From: DASZBX01 sp035943635
Lineage (GTDB): Bacteria > Actinomycetota > Actinomycetes > Streptomycetales > Catenulisporaceae
Direction: 5' to 3'
Length of the DNA: 64,000 nt
NCBI GenBank assembly: GCA_035943635.1
Contig: DASZBX010000032.1
Span: 29,083-93,082 of the forward strand
Shown: piece after piece, positions 41,581-50,199 of the stretch
How positions within the stretch are numbered: the stretch's first letter is position 1
How the letters are laid out: each line of letters opens with the position of its first letter
The notes under the pieces: generated by a model
Told to the model about the DNA's origin: nothing
The model's database searches: none
What the model saw: only the letters and a program-made list of their open reading frames with translations
Translations under genes and position numbers: made by a program

Positions 41581-44500
41581 CTAAACCGCCACACTCCGCC
41601 CGTCGCGCTCCTCGGGGGCGACGATCTCGACATTCGGCAACCGCTCGCGCAGAGCACGCATCTCGTCACGCGCACCCGGCTGCAGAATCTGCGACAGCGT
41701 GATCGTGCGCAATCTCGGCAGCCGGGCGAGTTCGGTGATCTCCTCAGAGCCGGGGATCCCAGCGCAGGCAAGCTCCTCCAGATCCGGCCAACGATCGACG
41801 CCGCGCACATTGCGTTCGTCCGGCAGGTTGTCGAGCGTCAACCGACGCAGCCGCAAACTCCCGGGCAGCACGTGCAGCCCCGCGGCCAGTCGCCGATCAC
41901 GAATGGTCAGGCTGGTGATGGGCGCGCCGTCCAGGGACTCCAGATCGCAGCTCATCAAATGCAGATTCAGTTCGTCGATCGAGCTGTCGGCCAACGGCGC
42001 CAGGTCCCGCAGCAGAGTGCACCCGGCCAGATGCAGCGACCGCAGAGTGCGATTGCCCGACAGCGGCCCCACATCCCGCAGCGAGGTGCACCAGGTCAGG
42101 TCGAGCCGCTCCAACGCCGGCGCGGTGGCCAGCGGTGACAAATCACGCAGGACACTGTTCTGGATCAGCGCCAGCCGTCTGAGCGACGGCATGGCGGCGA
42201 TCGGGTCGAGCGGGGTGAGATCGCCGGGCGAGACCAGATTGCGCAGCCTGGTCAGCGCGGGCAGGTAACGCACGCGGTGCCAGCCGCGCACCTGCACCTC
42301 CCGGTCGCCGAACTCGATCCCGCCGAGAACGGTCCGGGCATAGTCCTCCGGGTCGTCCGAGTCGCGCCAGGCCCGCAGCAGCTCGTCGATCACCATCGAC
42401 TGGTTGACCGCGGCGAACCGTCGGATGTGCTCGCGCGACGCCTCGCCGCCGATCCGGGCGATGGTGCGCACCACGCACGCGCTCTGGTAGTCCGTCAGGT
42501 TCTCCGGGCCGGGCAGCAGGCCCAGCACGAAACTCCCCGCCCGGGCCAGGAAATCGGCGTCGTCGAGCGTGGCCGGCGGGATCAGCCGGGCCGCGGCCTG
42601 CTGGACCATCCGGCGCACCTCGCCGGAGCCGATCACGTGCGCCTGCTCCAGGCACGCGGCGGCCAGCAGGTGCAGCCGGGCGCCGGCGGCCGGGTCGCGG
42701 CGCACCTCGTTGTTGCCGCGCAGCAGGGCGTGCAGCAGCTGCTCGCGCTCGCGCGGGCGGGCGTGCGCGGCGGACATGATCACCACGTCGTGCCACTGGT
42801 CCAGGTGCGCCTGCTCGACCAGGAAGTTCAGGTCGCCCGAGTCGACCACCTCCTTCGCGGCGAGATAGTCGCGGAACGTGCGGTGCACGAACTGGATCTG
42901 GTCCGCCCTGGGCTCCTGGAGCAGGCCGGTGCGTTCCAGCGTGTGCTGCAGGACCGTGCGCGGGTCGGAGTGGTGCGGGCGCAGGCCGCGCATCGCGTGC
43001 TCGATCCGGCTGACCGCCTGGTCCGTGGACACGACCAGGTCCTGGTTCTTGACCAGCGAATACGCGAGCCGTTGGAGCACGACGAGCTGCTCCTCCTTGC
43101 TCAGCGCGGTACCGTCCTCGATCTTGATGCTGCGCTGCTCGTCCCAGCCGACCAGCAGCAGGTCCAGCGCCGCGTCGAACAGGCTCTTGCGGTCCCGCGG
43201 CAGGACCAGGTTGCGGTCCTGGTAGAGCGCGCACAGCAACCCGCACAGCAGCGGGCTCGCGGCCAGCCGGCGCAGCTCCGGCCGGGTGCTCATCAGCTCG
43301 GCCAGGCCGGACTCGCTCTTGTCCAGCCACTGGTTCTTCTCCGCGTCCTGACCGTGCTCGCGCCGGACCGCGGCGTGCCAGCAGGCCAGGAAGTCGCGGA
43401 TGCCCTGCGCGCTGAGCGGGAGCAGGTCGAAGGGTTCGAAGCCGCCGGCCCCGAGCCAGCCCTCGGGCACGGCGAACGGGCGCGCGGTGACCACGTACCG
43501 GGCCGCCGGGTACGCCAGGGTCAGGTCCTCCAGCCAGCGGCGCATCTGCGGCCGGTGCTCGGCCGCGACCTCGTCCACGCCGTCCACCAGCAGCAGGGCG
43601 GTGCCGTCGTGGAACATCGCGGTGGCCCAGCCGGCCGGCCGTTCGCCCTCGATCACCCGGGCCGCGCCGGCCGGCAGCTCCTCGACCAGCGGCAGCCCGC
43701 GGTCCGCGTAGTCGCGCAGGTGCACCAGGAACGGCACGCACTGCCCGAGCGGCCCCGGGCGCCCGTCGCGCCGGTCGGCCGCCGCGCCCGCGGCCAGCCA
43801 CTGCAGCACGGTGGTCTTCCCGGCCCCGGCGTTGCCGCGCAGGAACAGCCGGCGGTTGTCGGCGAACGCGTTCACCACGTCGATGCCCGCGCCGGTCAGC
43901 TCGTCGTCGGAGTCCCGGGTCTGGTCGAAGCCGCCGGTGCGGGCCACCGCGAGGTTCACGTACGAGTCCTTGAACGACTGCCGGCGCGGGTCGCGCCCGC
44001 GGATGACGCCGAACAGCTCGAACTGGCCGAGGGACTGGGCGACGTGGTCCAGGTAGCGCTGTTCGAAGGTCCGGGCGCTCTCCCGCCGGACGATCTCGTC
44101 GCGCCGGCCGAGCTGCTCGACCGCGTCCCGGGTCTGGATCACCTGCTGGATGGTCACGGCCGGCACCTCCTCGGCGAACTCGGGCAGGGCCATCAGAGCC
44201 TGGATCAGCTGCCGGCAGGCCGCGGTGAGTAAGAGGTCGAAGGCCAGCCCGACGCCCTCGGGCAACGGGGCGACGGGCCCGCCGCGGGACAGGATCCGCC
44301 CTTCGAGGGTGTCCGGGCGCAGGTCGGAGTCCAGGGCCAGGTCGGCGTCCAGCGGCGCGGCGCGGGCCAGGCAGGCGAGCACCTCCTCGGCGGCCGCCTG
44401 CCAGTTCGCCGGGCTCGGGTAGGCGGCCGCGCCGACCGTGAGCTCGGGCGGGCCGCCGGGGCGGTCCAGGGCGCCCAGCTCCAGGGTCAGGCCCCTGATG

Positions 44501-44649
44501 AGCTCGGCGGAGTAGTCGGCGCCGAGCTCGCGCCGGGTGCGCCGGCGCCGCCCGGTGCGGCGGCCGATCTCCTCCAGGGTTTGGGCGACCAGTTCGCCGA
44601 GCACGTTCCCGAGCAGGTTGACGGCGAATTCGATGGACGGATCGCTCAC
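41581..44649 (-). CDS. NACHT NTPase with C-terminal leucine-rich repeats (bNACHT-like)
   Basis: 1022 residues from GTG 44649. An N-terminal helical region (1-~210) leads to a NACHT STAND NTPase: Walker A LRGNAGAGKTTVLQWL (GKT at 277-279) and Walker B ALLLVDGVDEVAAEHRPQ (352-368), then PAARYVVTARPF (sensor) and a helical arm with FVHRTFRDYLAAKEVV near residue 610. From about 800, leucine-rich repeats follow (LRRLALIQNSVLRDLSPLAT, LERLDLTWCTSLRDVGPL, LRSLHLAGCTLLRDLAPL). Several bacterial NACHT proteins are antiphage defences that sense phage products (family knowledge); here the LRR would be the sensor and the N-terminus the effector, whose type I cannot name. Single gene, no partner nearby. 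Confidence 0.85.
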   Translation of the reverse strand: MSDPSIEFAVNLLGNVLGELVAQTLEEIGRRTGRRRRTRRELGADYSAELIRGLTLELGALDRPGGPPELTVGAAAYPSPANWQAAAEEVLACLARAAPLDADLALDSDLRPDTLEGRILSRGGPVAPLPEGVGLAFDLLLTAACRQLIQALMALPEFAEEVPAVTIQQVIQTRDAVEQLGRRDEIVRRESARTFEQRYLDHVAQSLGQFELFGVIRGRDPRRQSFKDSYVNLAVARTGGFDQTRDSDDELTGAGIDVVNAFADNRRLFLRGNAGAGKTTVLQWLAAGAAADRRDGRPGPLGQCVPFLVHLRDYADRGLPLVEELPAGAARVIEGERPAGWATAMFHDGTALLLVDGVDEVAAEHRPQMRRWLEDLTLAYPAARYVVTARPFAVPEGWLGAGGFEPFDLLPLSAQGIRDFLACWHAAVRREHGQDAEKNQWLDKSESGLAELMSTRPELRRLAASPLLCGLLCALYQDRNLVLPRDRKSLFDAALDLLLVGWDEQRSIKIEDGTALSKEEQLVVLQRLAYSLVKNQDLVVSTDQAVSRIEHAMRGLRPHHSDPRTVLQHTLERTGLLQEPRADQIQFVHRTFRDYLAAKEVVDSGDLNFLVEQAHLDQWHDVVIMSAAHARPREREQLLHALLRGNNEVRRDPAAGARLHLLAAACLEQAHVIGSGEVRRMVQQAAARLIPPATLDDADFLARAGSFVLGLLPGPENLTDYQSACVVRTIARIGGEASREHIRRFAAVNQSMVIDELLRAWRDSDDPEDYARTVLGGIEFGDREVQVRGWHRVRYLPALTRLRNLVSPGDLTPLDPIAAMPSLRRLALIQNSVLRDLSPLATAPALERLDLTWCTSLRDVGPLSGNRTLRSLHLAGCTLLRDLAPLADSSIDELNLHLMSCDLESLDGAPITSLTIRDRRLAAGLHVLPGSLRLRRLTLDNLPDERNVRGVDRWPDLEELACAGIPGSEEITELARLPRLRTITLSQILQPGARDEMRALRERLPNVEIVAPEERDGRSVAV

Positions 44650-44696
44650 GACGTTCCCCCATGAGGCTAGACCTGCGAGCAGTCACCGCCTCGATT

Positions 44697-44724
44697 GTTC
44701 CACGCCGGGTTCCTTCTGTGGAAC
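44697..44724. promoter_or_regulatory. Inverted repeat between NACHT and DUF899 genes
   Basis: GTTCCAC (44697-44703) and GTGGAAC (44718-44724) with a 14-base loop sit 48 bp upstream of the NACHT start and 28 bp after the DUF899 stop. It could be an operator or a terminator. Confidence 0.4.
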
Positions 44725-44751
44725 ATTCTCCCGGTTTCCCCTGGAATGGCG

Positions 44752-45381
44752 TTATCCGTAGGTCGGGTGCTGCGGCCAGCCGGCCGGGGAGTCTTCCCAC
44801 TCCTCCTGCCGGCCCCAGGGGGCCAAGTCGAGGACGTTGTTGGTGAACAGCAGCCGGTCCACGCCGCGGGAAGTGGTGTTGTAGGTCCGGTAGACGTTCT
44901 GCCCGTCGCGGATGAACAGGGAGAGCATGAAGCCGCCGTCGCTGCCGCAGTCCTTGGCGAAGGACGTGCCGTGGGTCGAGTAGAACGGCACCGTCCAGCC
45001 CATCCGCGCCTTGTACTCCTGGATCTGGGCCAGCGGCATGTTCGAGACGGTCGCCCAGCTGACCCCGTTGTCGGCGAGCATGGCCGGGGCGTTGGGCGGG
45101 ACGTTGTGGGTGAAGTGGGTGCAGCCGGGACAGTAGGCGCCCGGGCCGTTGTCCATGAACTGGTACACGGCCAGCTGGTCGAGCCCTTCGAACAGGTCGA
45201 GCAGGCTTTTGGCGCCGTCCGGGGCGTCGAACCGGTAGTCGTCGGCGAACTCGACCATCGGCAGCCGGCGGCGGCGGGCGGCCAGCTTGTCCTGGGCGCG
45301 GGTGAGTTCCTTCTCGGCCGCGAGCAGTTCGGCGCGGGCGGCCTGCCATTCCTCGGCGGATACGATCTCTGGTCTCTGCAT
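44752..45381 (-). CDS. DUF899 thioredoxin-like protein
   Basis: 209 residues with the DUF899 N-terminus IVSAEEWQAARAELLAAEKELTRAQDKL and ARRRRLPMVEF, then the thioredoxin-like part LAVYQFMDNGPGAYCPGCTHFTHN with a CPGC motif. Function unknown, but the CxxC suggests redox activity. ATG 45381. Same orientation as the NACHT gene, with a 100-bp gap. Confidence 0.85.
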   Translation of the reverse strand: MQRPEIVSAEEWQAARAELLAAEKELTRAQDKLAARRRRLPMVEFADDYRFDAPDGAKSLLDLFEGLDQLAVYQFMDNGPGAYCPGCTHFTHNVPPNAPAMLADNGVSWATVSNMPLAQIQEYKARMGWTVPFYSTHGTSFAKDCGSDGGFMLSLFIRDGQNVYRTYNTTSRGVDRLLFTNNVLDLAPWGRQEEWEDSPAGWPQHPTYG

Positions 45382-45508
45382 AGGCGGATTCTGCCACCGG
45401 CTGCCGACAGGAATTGGGCGGCGCGGCGCGGCGGCGCTCAGGTGGGCGTATGCGGGCACGCCGACGAATTGGTCTGCAAGTTCTTGCATCGTTTATTGCA
45501 GATATTTT

Positions 45509-45517
45509 GAAAGTTTC
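45509..45517 (+). promoter_or_regulatory. Possible LacI-type operator upstream of the glucanase gene
   Basis: GAAAGTTTC, a short palindrome in an AT-rich patch (TATTTTGAAAGTTTCTTGCG) 90 bp before the start. Such sites precede many actinobacterial carbohydrate genes, but it is short and could be chance. Confidence 0.3.
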
Positions 45518-45605
45518 TTGCGATTATTGCGGGCATGTGTCCAACGCTCTACGATCCGCCCGAATGTTCGAACTCATGCCGTCACCCACAGGCCAGGACA
45601 CGCCC

Positions 45606-48600
45606 ATGCCGTTCGCCCGCAGAACCGCCCCTCCCTCGACACCTCCGTCTGCGCCGCCCACCGCCGCGAAGAGCCGCCCGCGCGCGTGGCTCGCCGCATG
45701 CACCGCGGCGGTGACCGTCTTCGCGAGCATGACGCTGGTGCTCGCCCAGGCGCCCAACGTGCTCGCTCTGACGCCGGCCGCCACCGCGTATCAGGCCCCG
45801 GGTACTCCGGTGCCGAGCGTGGCCGGGGCGACCACGCCGTTCGCCACCTACCTGGCGCCGCAGGGCGCTTTGGGCGGCGGCGCGAGCGTGGTCTCGCTCA
45901 CCTCGTCCCCGACCAGCCAGTACGACAGTCCGCAGGGCGAGGCGTCAGGGCACGCCTATGTGCAGTTGACCGGGACCGGGCAGTCCGTGCAGTGGACGAA
46001 TCAGACCGGCCAGCCGATCAACTTCGTCAACGTGCGCGCGTCGATCCCCGACACCTCGACCGGCGGCGGGACGACCGCCACGCTGGACCTGTACGTCAAC
46101 GGCGTCTTCCGCCAGGCGCTGGCGATGAACTCGATCCAGAGCTGGGAGTACGAGGGCAACAACAACTATCAGGGAAGTGACGAGAACGCCGCCGACGGCG
46201 ACCCGCGTGCCCTCTGGGACGACTTCCACGCCACGATCACCGGCGCACCGATCCTGGCCGGCGCGACCTTCAGCCTGGTGAAGGATTCCGCGAACACGGC
46301 GTCGTTCTACTGGATCAACTCGATCGACCTGTGGAACGCCCCGGCGCCCGCGGCCCAGCCGGCGAATTCGATCTCGATCACCAGCTGCGGCGCGGTGGCC
46401 GACAACACCCCGACCAACGGCGCCGCCGCCCCGGGCGCGACCGACAGCACCGCGGACATCCAGAACTGCATCAACCAGGCCGCCTCGCAGAACAAGATCC
46501 TCTGGATCCCGCAGGGCACCTTCTACCTGGTCGGCACGAACAGCCTCGTGGTGAACAACGTCACGGTCGAAGGCGCAGGGTACTGGTACAGCGAGATCTA
46601 CCGGGACGTCCCGCTGCCCAACAACACTCCGTTGGGCGCCGCGTTCCAGTGCTACTCGTGCCACCTGCAGAGCTTCCACATCGACTCCGACGCGATGAGC
46701 CGGACCGAGGCCGACGGCGGCGGCGGGGCCGAGGACACCACCGGCACCAACTGGACGATCGAGAACATGTGGGTCCAGCACGTGGAATCGAGCGTGTGGG
46801 CCTCGGGCAGCGGCGGCCTGGTGGAAAACAACTTCTTCACCGACATCTTCGCCGACGGCTGCAACCTCAACAACGTCTCGCTGACCGGCACCTCCGGCAG
46901 CAACCTGACAGCGACCAACAACTACATCCGCGGCACGGGTGACGACGGCATGGCGATCAACTCAGTGGCCTACAACGGGTCCACAACCTACACCGCGATG
47001 ACGAACATCACCATGACCCACAACACGATGATCGCCGCGTGGGGTGGCAAGGGCATCGGGATCTACGGCGGCAGCGGCCAGGTCGTCGACGACAACTACA
47101 TCGCCGACACCTCCCGCTTCATCGGGCTCGGCGTGGGCCGGTTCGGGGTCAACGGCAGCGACCTGACCGGCGACACGGTGTCGGGCAACGTGATCGTCCG
47201 GGCCGGTGGCAACGCCTACGTCCAGGGCCAGCCGGCCCTGCAGATCGGCAACGGCGGCGACGGCCAGAACGTCGGCGTCGTGAGCAACTCCGTGGTGACC
47301 GGCAACACGGTGATCCAGTCCATGTACGACGGGATCGGCTTCTCCACCTCGACGAACACCACCCTGTCGGACAACCAGGTGATCAACCCCTGGCGCAACG
47401 GGATCGTGATCTCGCCGCCGTTCTACCCGGCGCCGAGCGGCAACGCGACGATCACCGGGAACTCCGTCAGCGGCCTGAGTTCCGGATTCACCGCGTACGC
47501 CAACGATTCCGGCGGTTTCACGACCTCGGTCAGCAACAACAGCTGGCAGAACAGCACCGCCGAAGCCCCCTACGGCGCAACCGCCGCCGCGGTGCCGGGC
47601 ACCGTGCAGGCCGCGAACTACGACGTCGGCGGCCAGGCGATCGGCTACAACGTCAACTCCGTCAACGGCACCGCCAACAGCTACCGGTCAGACGGCGTGG
47701 ACCTGGAGGCCACCACGGACACCGGCGGCGGCTACGACATCGGGTGGAGCGCGCAGGGCCAGTGGACCCGGTACACGGTCACCGTCGCGGCGGCCGGAAC
47801 CTACACCGTCGGCCTCCGGGTCTCCGCGACCGGCGCCGCGGCGAACGCCTTCCACCTCACCGACAGCTCCGGCAACGCCCTGACCGGCGAGGAGAGCGTC
47901 CCGGCGACCGGAGGACCGCAGGCCTGGACGACGGTGACCGACACCGTCACCCTGGCCGCGGGCAAGCAGACCCTGATCCTGGACCAGGACGGCGGCGGCT
48001 GGAACATCCACTACCTGTCCTTCGCGTCGGGCGGCGGCGGGACGACCCCGCCGCCGGCTTCCGCGACCTTGACCGCGTCGCCCTCGTCGCTGGCGTTCGG
48101 CAACCAGACCGTGAACACGACCAGCGCGGCGCACCCGGTCACCGTGTCGAACACCGGCACGGCCGCGGCCACGATCTCCTCGATCACGTCGACCGCCTCG
48201 GGCGCCGGGTTCGCGCAGACGAACACCTGCGGCACCTCGCTGGCCGCGGGCACCTCCTGCACGGTGCAGGTCACCTTCGCCCCGACCGCCGCGCAATCCT
48301 ACAGCGGCGCCCTGACGGTCTCGTCCACCGCGACTGACAGCACCCTGACGGTCCCGCTGTCCGGCACCGGCACCGGGACCGCGGCCCCGACCAACCTGGC
48401 GCTGAACAAGACCGCCACCGCGTCGAGCAGCACCCAGACCTACGTGGCCGCCAACGCGGTCGACGGCAATGCGAACACCTACTGGGAGGGCGCGAACGGC
48501 GTGTGGCCGACCACCCTGTCGGTGAACCTGGGCGCCGGCCACTCGCTCAGTTCCGTGGTGGTCGACCTGCCGCCGTCCAGCGCGTGGAACACCCGTACCC

Positions 48601-48809
48601 AGACCCTGTCGGTCCTGGGCAGCGGCAACGGCAGTACGTGGATCACCCTGGTCGCCTCGGCGACCTACACCTTCAACCCGGCCACCGGAAACACGGTGAC
48701 CATCGCCCTGCCCGCCGGTACCACCGAGCAGTACGTCGAACTGTCCTTCACCGCCAACAACGTGCAGAACGGCGCCCAGGCCTCGGAATTCCAGGTGATG
48801 GGCACCTGA
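45606..48809 (+). CDS. Secreted mycodextranase-like (GH87) multidomain enzyme
   Basis: 1067 residues. Signal segment WLAACTAAVTVFASMTLVLAQA; an N-terminal beta-sandwich with QSVQWTNQTGQPINFVNV; a right-handed parallel beta-helix catalytic region (about 260-640) with NWTIENMWVQHVESSVWASG, FFTDIFADGCNLNNVS and NYIRGTGDDGMAINS, whose aspartates match the GH87 catalytic pattern; a CBM6-like domain (PGTVQAANYDVGGQAIGYN); a choice-of-anchor Ig-like domain (SSLAFGNQTVNTTSAAH); and a C-terminal discoidin/F5-8C domain (NLALNKTATASSS). It should attack alpha-1,3-glucan or nigeran of fungal walls. ATG 45606 has AGGA eight bases upstream; ATG 45564 is possible. Confidence 0.8.
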   Translation: MPFARRTAPPSTPPSAPPTAAKSRPRAWLAACTAAVTVFASMTLVLAQAPNVLALTPAATAYQAPGTPVPSVAGATTPFATYLAPQGALGGGASVVSLTSSPTSQYDSPQGEASGHAYVQLTGTGQSVQWTNQTGQPINFVNVRASIPDTSTGGGTTATLDLYVNGVFRQALAMNSIQSWEYEGNNNYQGSDENAADGDPRALWDDFHATITGAPILAGATFSLVKDSANTASFYWINSIDLWNAPAPAAQPANSISITSCGAVADNTPTNGAAAPGATDSTADIQNCINQAASQNKILWIPQGTFYLVGTNSLVVNNVTVEGAGYWYSEIYRDVPLPNNTPLGAAFQCYSCHLQSFHIDSDAMSRTEADGGGGAEDTTGTNWTIENMWVQHVESSVWASGSGGLVENNFFTDIFADGCNLNNVSLTGTSGSNLTATNNYIRGTGDDGMAINSVAYNGSTTYTAMTNITMTHNTMIAAWGGKGIGIYGGSGQVVDDNYIADTSRFIGLGVGRFGVNGSDLTGDTVSGNVIVRAGGNAYVQGQPALQIGNGGDGQNVGVVSNSVVTGNTVIQSMYDGIGFSTSTNTTLSDNQVINPWRNGIVISPPFYPAPSGNATITGNSVSGLSSGFTAYANDSGGFTTSVSNNSWQNSTAEAPYGATAAAVPGTVQAANYDVGGQAIGYNVNSVNGTANSYRSDGVDLEATTDTGGGYDIGWSAQGQWTRYTVTVAAAGTYTVGLRVSATGAAANAFHLTDSSGNALTGEESVPATGGPQAWTTVTDTVTLAAGKQTLILDQDGGGWNIHYLSFASGGGGTTPPPASATLTASPSSLAFGNQTVNTTSAAHPVTVSNTGTAAATISSITSTASGAGFAQTNTCGTSLAAGTSCTVQVTFAPTAAQSYSGALTVSSTATDSTLTVPLSGTGTGTAAPTNLALNKTATASSSTQTYVAANAVDGNANTYWEGANGVWPTTLSVNLGAGHSLSSVVVDLPPSSAWNTRTQTLSVLGSGNGSTWITLVASATYTFNPATGNTVTIALPAGTTEQYVELSFTANNVQNGAQASEFQVMGT

Positions 48810-48838
48810 CCGAGCTGGATCAGTGACCTGATTGTGTC

Positions 48839-48873
48839 GATGCCGCCGGGCTGCACTGCAGCTCGGCGGCATC
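48839..48873. terminator. Terminator hairpin after the glucanase gene
   Basis: GATGCCGCCGGGCTGC and GCAGCTCGGCGGCATC form a nearly perfect stem with a three-base loop; no T tract follows. It lies between convergent genes. Confidence 0.75.
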
Positions 48874-48920
48874 GCCGCGTCATGCAGTGCGCCGCCGGGA
48901 CATTGCCGGGCGCCGGGCGC

Positions 48921-49145
48921 TCACTCGGCGACGGTGGTGGTCCCGCTCCAGGAGAAGACCCGCAGGCTGCGGCCCTCGTAGTCCAGGGTCTGCGGGGTCG
49001 GCTCGTAGTGCTCGTACCGGTTGCCCAGGCAGACCTTGATCTTCTGCTCGGTCGGCGCGGCGAAGCGGATCCGCTGCTCCGGTCCGCTCCAGCCGGGGCC
49101 GCCGGTGAGGATCACGTTGGGTTGGGTGTCCAGGGACTCGGCCAT
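48921..49145 (-). CDS. DUF5988 family small protein
   Basis: 74 residues: PNVILTGGPGWSGPEQRIRF, EQKIKVCLGNRYEHYEPTP, YEGRSLRVFSWSGTTTVAE. The KV--GNRYEHFE pattern is the DUF5988 signature. Such proteins are often near acyl-carrier/biosynthetic genes in actinomycetes, but none is here. Function unknown. Confidence 0.75.
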   Translation of the reverse strand: MAESLDTQPNVILTGGPGWSGPEQRIRFAAPTEQKIKVCLGNRYEHYEPTPQTLDYEGRSLRVFSWSGTTTVAE

Positions 49146-49512
49146 ACACGCTCCAGGTGGTTGCGGGGGACTGCGTCAGTCGCTGTGACGAGGTGTCGCT
49201 CGGACCGGGACCCGTGACCGGTGAGGCGGATCCCTCTGTCTTCGAATGTACGCAATCGGGCGCCGAGTCCAACCCCTACCGACCCCCTGCCGAGCCCGGA
49301 GCCTCCGGCGCAATGCGCGGATCGGCCGTTGTCAACGCGGCGCGGTGTCATCGTGTTTTTCTCATCTCCCGACCGCCGTGAGCCGCAGCCCGCGCAAGTC
49401 GTTTGCCATCTTGACGGTTAAGCCTAAATATCGTTCACCGAGAAATTAGTTTTGAGTATTGATGGTTATCGCTGTGTCCGGTAGCGTGGGCAACCAGAGA
49501 GAGGAGCGCGCC
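49146..49512. promoter_or_regulatory. Divergent intergenic region (367 bp)
   Basis: No gene is seen. 49400-49470 is relatively AT-rich (TAAATATCG, AATTAGTTTTGAG) and probably holds the hemerythrin operon promoter; no operator was recognised. Confidence 0.35.
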
Positions 49513-50166
49513 ATGACTGGCAGCGAATACAAGCTGGACATGACCATGATGCTGACCATCCACAACGCCTTCCGGCGGGAGCTGGACCGCATAGCCAAGG
49601 TGTCCGCCGACGTCGACGACGACCCGCGCTCGGTACTGCGGGCCGCCCTCGGCTGGAAGCTGTTCAAGACCTACCTGGGCATCCACCACACCACCGAGGA
49701 CGCCACGGTCTGGGGCCTGATGGAAAAGCGCCTGGCCGACGCCCCGGACCTCGCCCTGCTCCAGGCCATGGAGGCCGAGCACGCGGCCATCGACCCGCTG
49801 CTCGGCGCCGTGGACGCGGCCCTGGCCGACCAGGAGCACGGCGCCGAACGGATCGGCGCCCTGGTCGAGGACCTGTCCACCAGCCTGCGGGCGCACCTGG
49901 AGCACGAGGAGGCCGACGGCCTGCCCCTGGTCGACGCCACGCTGACCCAGGAGGAGTGGTCGCACTTCGCGGCCGTCCACCTGAAGAAGGTCGGCGAGGA
50001 CGTGGGCACCTACATGCCCTGGCTGCTCGACGAGGCCTCCGCCGACTGGGTCGAGACCGTGCTCGGCCGCCTCCCGCCGTTCGGCCGGGTCAAGTACGAG
50101 GGCGAATGGAAGGCGGCCTACGGTGAGCTCTCTCTCTGGACGCCGACGGCCGGCACGGCCGGCTGA
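49513..50166 (+). CDS. Hemerythrin-domain (HHE) protein
   Basis: 217 residues from ATG 49513 (GAGGAG upstream). Iron-ligand-type histidines and glutamates appear in MLTIHNAFRREL, YLGIHHTTEDATVW, MEAEHAAIDPLL and HLEHEEADGLPLV. Likely a di-iron sensor or redox protein. It heads an operon with an MFS pump and a tandem MarR regulator. Confidence 0.8.
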   Translation: MTGSEYKLDMTMMLTIHNAFRRELDRIAKVSADVDDDPRSVLRAALGWKLFKTYLGIHHTTEDATVWGLMEKRLADAPDLALLQAMEAEHAAIDPLLGAVDAALADQEHGAERIGALVEDLSTSLRAHLEHEEADGLPLVDATLTQEEWSHFAAVHLKKVGEDVGTYMPWLLDEASADWVETVLGRLPPFGRVKYEGEWKAAYGELSLWTPTAGTAG

Positions 50167-50199
50167 TCGAACCAGCCCACTCCCGGGAGGAACCCCGAC

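Noticed and set aside
42143..45397. 1084-residue open frame antisense-shifted to the NACHT and DUF899 genes
   Set aside because: It is rich in Arg/Pro/Gly/Ala with no motifs and lies in a shadow frame of two well-supported genes; long empty frames are expected at this GC content.
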